DNA of 57,934 nt from SAR324 cluster bacterium (GTDB taxonomy: Bacteria; SAR324; NAC60-12), in contig JADGAT010000003.1 of assembly GCA_015231885.1 (NCBI GenBank), positions 1 through 57,934 of the forward strand. The letters are read 5' to 3'. A program made the position numbers and the translations under genes. The notes under the pieces were generated by a model that was given only the letters and a program-made list of their open reading frames with translations, was not told where the DNA came from and made no database searches. Each line of letters starts with the position of its first letter. The stretch's first letter is position 1. This document shows positions 54,060 to 57,934 of the stretch, piece after piece.

Positions 54060-56303
54060 ATGGAAATTTTAAGCCTTCACACCCTAATCGAACATCTACA
54101 ATCCCCTTCTCAACGTGTCCGAATGTGGGCGACCTATCACCTTGTGGAGCGATGGGAAGACAATGCTTCAGATTTTGTTTCATTTCTCATTGAATCAGAT
54201 ATTCCAGAAATCCAGGAATCAGGAGTTTACTTGATAGGGCGTAAAAAATTAACAGATTTTGCATTTCCCCTTTTCCGGATATTCAGCAGTTCTAAAGGAG
54301 CGTTACATCAAGCAGTCATCGCGGCGTTGGCAGAAATGCAATACAAAGAATTAGAACGTCCTCTATGGAATTGGTTAGACGAGTTACTTGCTTCTGACGA
54401 AGTCAACCTTCCCGCATTACAATGCGCCACCAAAAACCTGCTTTTATTTGATCCAGACAAGTCATGGTGGAAGATAAACAAAAGAATTGGCTCCCACTAC
54501 AATAACCATATAAAATCATTGGCTCTATTTGGTGGATTGAGTGAGTATATTACAACTCAGGACCAACTTAATCAATCAGTACAGCATTATGCCGCCTACC
54601 GAAACCATTTTACAGATCCACAGTTCATGAACTATTTTTGGAATGTATTTGATAACCAAGAAATTATTGAATTCATTCGCCTTCGCATGAACTATGGCTA
54701 CTCTATGAGATTAATCTTTCAAGAGTGCTTAAATCTCCTCGAATGGCATATACCCGCTACGCTTACAGAAGTATTGAAAAAGATAGATACCTGTTGTACT
54801 GAACAGTCCCCCCATTTACTTCCTGGAGTGCTAATAGAATCTATTCGTATCATGTCTCCTGATGGAGAAAAATCACTTGAAGAACATTTTCTTGAAGCGT
54901 TTCAAGGCGCACATTCTGATTGGGAAGACACTATCATTACAATTCAAGATCAAGAATTTTTCTTTATGTTATCACTGCCTTTAGTTCATTTTATCAAAGA
55001 AATAGAAAAAACTTGCTTAGCCTTCCCCCAAGAGAATACTACACGAATTGCTCGAATTTATCACTCTCCCTTTCTACGCTCTTCATTTATGACTCGTGTC
55101 ATCAATTTACTTGCTGATAAACTACTTGAACGTCACTCTCAATCCACACAAACAATTGATTTTATTAATGATAATCCAAAAGAAGCATTATGGAGATTAG
55201 TTACAGGACAAGCCGAAATTATCGACTACCCTTTTTCTTTAATCCTCCCTAAACCATGGGAATACGATATACCCTTTTTGATTCCCCATCTTATTAAAAT
55301 TTATAAAAAAAAATTTGAACATTTTATTGCCACTTCACAACATAAAGAAATAGACTATGCCTTGGAGCTTTTTAAAAAAGAGCCTGATCAAGAGATAGTC
55401 ATCTTGACTTTAAAACATTTCACCTTGTTAATTAATCAACATTTTCATTTATTTTTTGAGTTCATTGAGCATATCCCTGACCAGCGCTTTATTGCCCCAT
55501 TAATCCACCACCATCGAGAAGGTGAGGAAGAAATTCAACAATTGATCGAATTATTATGCGAAATTCATCATCATCCGAATCCTTTTTCTGAACCAACAAT
55601 AAATCAGAAAAATATCGCCTACGCTCGAATTTTATGCCCAGAATGCCACACTTCATACCGTTACTCCATTAACGCATTGTATTTTGATCAGGAAGTCTTA
55701 GAGCAACGTCGTTTATTCACCAATCACGACATCTGGACAACCGACGTGTTCGTCTGCAAAAACTGCCATGCTATCCTTCCATTTGAAGTTGGAGATAATT
55801 TTTTAGCCAATCTTTATGCAGAAATGTTAACTGCACATTTATTGAAGCTCAACGAAGAAGAAAAAGAAGCACTCGCCATTTATCACCCCTTACATTTTCC
55901 TCAATATTTTGGTAAAAAAACAAACCCTAGTGTTTTTCTAAAAAAAGTAGAAGCAGATTTACATACAAATCGACTTTCTAAAAAAAAGCAAAGCCAATTA
56001 CTGCTCGAACTAGGAAAACTGTATCTTGCTATTGAAAAACTAGCAGAAGCCCAGGAAGCATTCCGCCAAAGTCTCGATCTGGTTGGCAGCCAGCCATTTG
56101 CTTTATTTAATCTTGGGGTCATTGCTTTTCGCCAAAAAAATATTCATGATGCTCGGCTACACTTTTCACGTTTTACCCGATTGTATCATGCAAAAGACTT
56201 TGAACAAGAAGAAGAAAACCTCTTCAACTTAGCTTCGCATTATTTAGAAATCCTCGACCACCGTGAATTTAAACGCACCACATTCAAGTTAATCAATTCA
56301 TAG
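54060..56303 (+). CDS. HEAT-repeat / zinc-ribbon / TPR protein of unknown function
   Basis: A 747-residue cytoplasmic protein with no signal peptide. The N-terminal part begins with HEAT-like helices (RMWATYHLVERWEDNA...). Near residues 525-580 two CxxC knuckles (CPEC and CKNC, about 43 residues apart) form a split zinc ribbon. The C-terminal 120 residues hold TPR-like helices (LLELGKLYLAIEKLAEAQEAF). It looks like a large scaffold for protein-protein or nucleic-acid binding. I do not know a family with this order. Confidence 0.6.
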   Translation: MEILSLHTLIEHLQSPSQRVRMWATYHLVERWEDNASDFVSFLIESDIPEIQESGVYLIGRKKLTDFAFPLFRIFSSSKGALHQAVIAALAEMQYKELERPLWNWLDELLASDEVNLPALQCATKNLLLFDPDKSWWKINKRIGSHYNNHIKSLALFGGLSEYITTQDQLNQSVQHYAAYRNHFTDPQFMNYFWNVFDNQEIIEFIRLRMNYGYSMRLIFQECLNLLEWHIPATLTEVLKKIDTCCTEQSPHLLPGVLIESIRIMSPDGEKSLEEHFLEAFQGAHSDWEDTIITIQDQEFFFMLSLPLVHFIKEIEKTCLAFPQENTTRIARIYHSPFLRSSFMTRVINLLADKLLERHSQSTQTIDFINDNPKEALWRLVTGQAEIIDYPFSLILPKPWEYDIPFLIPHLIKIYKKKFEHFIATSQHKEIDYALELFKKEPDQEIVILTLKHFTLLINQHFHLFFEFIEHIPDQRFIAPLIHHHREGEEEIQQLIELLCEIHHHPNPFSEPTINQKNIAYARILCPECHTSYRYSINALYFDQEVLEQRRLFTNHDIWTTDVFVCKNCHAILPFEVGDNFLANLYAEMLTAHLLKLNEEEKEALAIYHPLHFPQYFGKKTNPSVFLKKVEADLHTNRLSKKKQSQLLLELGKLYLAIEKLAEAQEAFRQSLDLVGSQPFALFNLGVIAFRQKNIHDARLHFSRFTRLYHAKDFEQEEENLFNLASHYLEILDHREFKRTTFKLINS

Positions 56304-56341
56304 ACACATCATCCATTGGCAATTATTCCATTTTATTGTAT

Positions 56342-56361
56342 AAATGTTTCGACATTTTTTT
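56342..56361 (+). terminator. Weak intrinsic terminator after the HEAT/TPR gene
   Basis: AAATGT and ACATTT pair around a TTCG tetraloop, followed by four more Ts. The stem is six base pairs but has only one G-C pair. It lies 38 bases after the stop codon. The rest of the 230-base gap before metK is AT-rich; no SAM-responsive riboswitch was recognised. Confidence 0.4.
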
Positions 56362-56533
56362 GTAAAATTGGATAATATTGGTTTGAATTCCACAAAATCT
56401 ACATAAAATATTTTAATATAGATGAATTTCCGCTAAAAAAGCCTCATTGTACATAGTATTTTAACAACCCAAAGGCTTAATTATTATTCAAACACAATGG
56501 ATTTGTAATTAGCCCATAAATTACGGAGAAGTA

Positions 56534-57697
56534 ATGGCAGAAACATTATTTACCTCAGAAAGTGTAACAGAAGGACATCCTGACAAAATGTGTGATAATA
56601 TTTCAGATGCTATTTTGGATGCGATGTTAGCACAAGATCCCAAAAGCCGTGTTGCTTGTGAGACCTTGGTGACAACGGGAACTGTCATGATTGCGGGGGA
56701 GATTACAACCACTGCTCAAATTGATTTTCAGGAAGTCATTAGAACCACTGTTAAGGAGATTGGATACACCGATTCCAAGATGGGATTTGATAGCAAGACT
56801 TGCGCGGTTTTAGTCGCTTTAGACAAACAATCACCAGATATCGCACAAGGTGTAGACGAAAATTCTGGGGCAGGCAAAGAACAAGGCGCAGGAGATCAAG
56901 GTCTGATGTTCGGATTTGCTTGTGATGAGACACCTGAGCTCATGCCTTTACCTATTGCGTTAGCACACCGGTTGACAGAAAAGTTAACGGCTTTACGCAA
57001 TAACGGTACTGTTCCTTACCTTCGTCCGGATGGAAAATCTCAAGTAACAGTGCGTTATGTAGACGGCAAACCTGTTGCAGTCACCGCAGTTGTTATCAGT
57101 ACCCAACATTCAGATGAAGTAGAGCAAGAAGAAATTCGACGAGATATGATCGAAAAATTGATTCAAACAACGATACCTGCAGACCTTTTGACAAAAGAGA
57201 CCGTATATCACGTCAACCCTACCGGCAAATTTGTAGTTGGAGGCCCACAAGGCGATGCGGGTTTGACTGGTCGAAAAATTATTGTGGACACATACGGAGG
57301 AATGGGACGTCATGGAGGAGGAGCATTTTCAGGCAAAGACCCTTCTAAAGTAGATCGTTCCGCAGCTTATGCAGCACGATATGTTGCAAAAAATATTGTT
57401 GCTGCTGGTTTAGCCTCCCGTTGTGAAGTCCAATTAGCATATGCCATCGGTGTTGCTGAACCTGTGTCTGTTGCCGTAGATACCTTCGGAACAAACAAGA
57501 TTCCAGAAGAAAAGATTGCAGAGTTAGTCCGAAATAACTTTGATCTTAAACCCAGAGGAATCATTGAAAGCTTGAACTTACTCCGCCCCATTTACAGAAA
57601 AACGGCGGCATATGGGCATTTTGGCCGTGAATTGCCTGAGTTTTCTTGGGAAAAAACTGATAAAGCTGATCAGCTTAAACAACAAGCAGGATTATAA
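56534..57697 (+). CDS. metK: S-adenosylmethionine synthase
   Basis: A 387-residue MetK, the normal length, making SAM from methionine and ATP. GHPDK in the N-terminal ATP site, [10 protein letters not shown] and [16 protein letters not shown] (the phosphate loop) are intact. ATG 56534 follows CGGAGAAGTA. SAM from this enzyme feeds MtaB and RsmH in this window as well as general metabolism. Confidence 0.97.
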   Translation: MAETLFTSESVTEGHPDKMCDNISDAILDAMLAQDPKSRVACETLVTTGTVMIAGEITTTAQIDFQEVIRTTVKEIGYTDSKMGFDSKTCAVLVALDKQSPDIAQGVDENSGAGKEQGAGDQGLMFGFACDETPELMPLPIALAHRLTEKLTALRNNGTVPYLRPDGKSQVTVRYVDGKPVAVTAVVISTQHSDEVEQEEIRRDMIEKLIQTTIPADLLTKETVYHVNPTGKFVVGGPQGDAGLTGRKIIVDTYGGMGRHGGGAFSGKDPSKVDRSAAYAARYVAKNIVAAGLASRCEVQLAYAIGVAEPVSVAVDTFGTNKIPEEKIAELVRNNFDLKPRGIIESLNLLRPIYRKTAAYGHFGRELPEFSWEKTDKADQLKQQAGL

Positions 57698-57719
57698 ACG
57701 GAATCAAGAGTCTTACAAC

Positions 57720-57802
57720 CAGTACTTCGAATTTTTGAAATCAGGTAAAATGGGTATGCAATAACAAGCCTCATTTTTCACATCAGCACATTCGAAGTAC
57801 TG
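57720..57802. repeat. 13-bp inverted repeat upstream of ptsH
   Basis: CAGTACTTCGAAT (57720-57732) and ATTCGAAGTACTG (57790-57802) are perfect inverted copies separated by 57 bases. The right copy ends 31 bases before the ptsH ATG, and the left starts 22 bases after metK. Spacing is suitable for a paired operator with a DNA loop; each half also contains a TTCGAA core. No transcription factor can be named. Confidence 0.6.
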
Positions 57803-57833
57803 AGTATTCTTAATTACAGGTTATATTGGCCTT

Positions 57834-57934
57834 ATGACAAATTCCACAACAAAGATAATTAATCGTCTTGGACTCCATGCAAGAGCAGCCGCATTATTAG
57901 TAAAGCTATCAAACTCTTACCAATCTGAAATATA
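57834..57934 (+). CDS. ptsH: Phosphocarrier protein HPr (partial)
   Basis: The first 33 codons of HPr are visible before the window ends. The active site is H15 in GLHARAA, the residue phosphorylated by Enzyme I. The S46 region is beyond the window. It may belong to a sugar PTS or to a regulatory PTS-Ntr system; the flanking genes here do not decide this. Confidence 0.9.
   Translation, partial: MTNSTTKIINRLGLHARAAALLVKLSNSYQSEI

Noticed and set aside
56304..56533. A SAM-responsive riboswitch upstream of metK
   Set aside because: No conserved core of the SAM classes I know was recognised. Only an AGCC/GGCT pairing and an AT-rich terminator-like hairpin are present.

Overview
This window comes from an AT-rich, double-membraned (Gram-negative) bacterium. 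The evidence is lipid A genes (lpxA, lpxB), many lipobox signal peptides, outer-membrane barrel candidates, a SurA-like chaperone and a type IV prepilin. Metabolism looks mixed: a respiratory NuoN, a 2-oxoacid:ferredoxin oxidoreductase (KorAB type), HPr and PII. Gene content and style (LRR, LamG and TPR surface proteins, several GT-C glycosyltransferases, separated classical operons) fit a deltaproteobacterial or SAR324-like lineage. That placement is an inference from memory, not a computed phylogeny. No prophage, insertion sequence or CRISPR array was seen.

Layout. 1-6 kb: a truncated gene end, two polytopic GT-C-type glycosyltransferases flanking a single-pass membrane protein, and a LamG lipoprotein. 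6-13 kb: a bifunctional class II aldolase/dehydrogenase, a hybrid sensor kinase, a DUF1566-like lipoprotein and an outer-membrane barrel candidate. 13-19 kb: a DUF2007 protein, a Gln-rich secreted coiled-coil protein, nuoN, then prepilin, TPR lipoprotein and FlgT-like protein. 19-26 kb: mtaB, glnB, a Xer-fold protein lacking key catalytic residues, an RNase D-like nuclease, a lone RapZ C-terminal domain, pheS without pheT, and a repeat protein translationally coupled to lpxA. 26-31 kb: a barrel candidate, lpxB, tldD and rsmH.

31-35 kb is the translation block, read on the minus strand: tRNA-Thr(TGT), tRNA-Tyr(GTA), tRNA-Thr(GGT), rpmG, tRNA-Trp(CCA), secE, nusG, rplK, rplA, L10 leader, rplJ, rplL. 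The order is classical, but tuf is missing from the tRNA cluster, rpoB does not follow rplL, and the rplK-rplA junction carries an imperfect palindrome and a terminator-like hairpin. 35-39 kb is an operon of a CBS-domain protein, korA, and a korB fused to two CBS domains.

39-58 kb: coaD, an orphan FtsK-type four-helix membrane domain, a very large Ser/Thr/Asn-rich LRR lipoprotein followed closely by a TMTC-like GT-C/TPR protein, tsaD, a SurA-like PPIase, a periplasmic protein, a GT2 and a GT39-like enzyme, a Tat-type lipoprotein phosphatase, a secreted protein, a HEAT/zinc-ribbon/TPR protein, metK, and the start of ptsH.

Best candidates for new biology: the LRR lipoprotein plus TMTC-like glycosyltransferase pair, the degenerate Xer protein beside glnB, the CBS-controlled ferredoxin oxidoreductase operon, the orphan FtsK_4TM and RapZ-CTD proteins, and the triplicated FNDW-repeat protein coupled to lpxA. 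Several gene starts were moved to internal codons, for reasons given in each entry.
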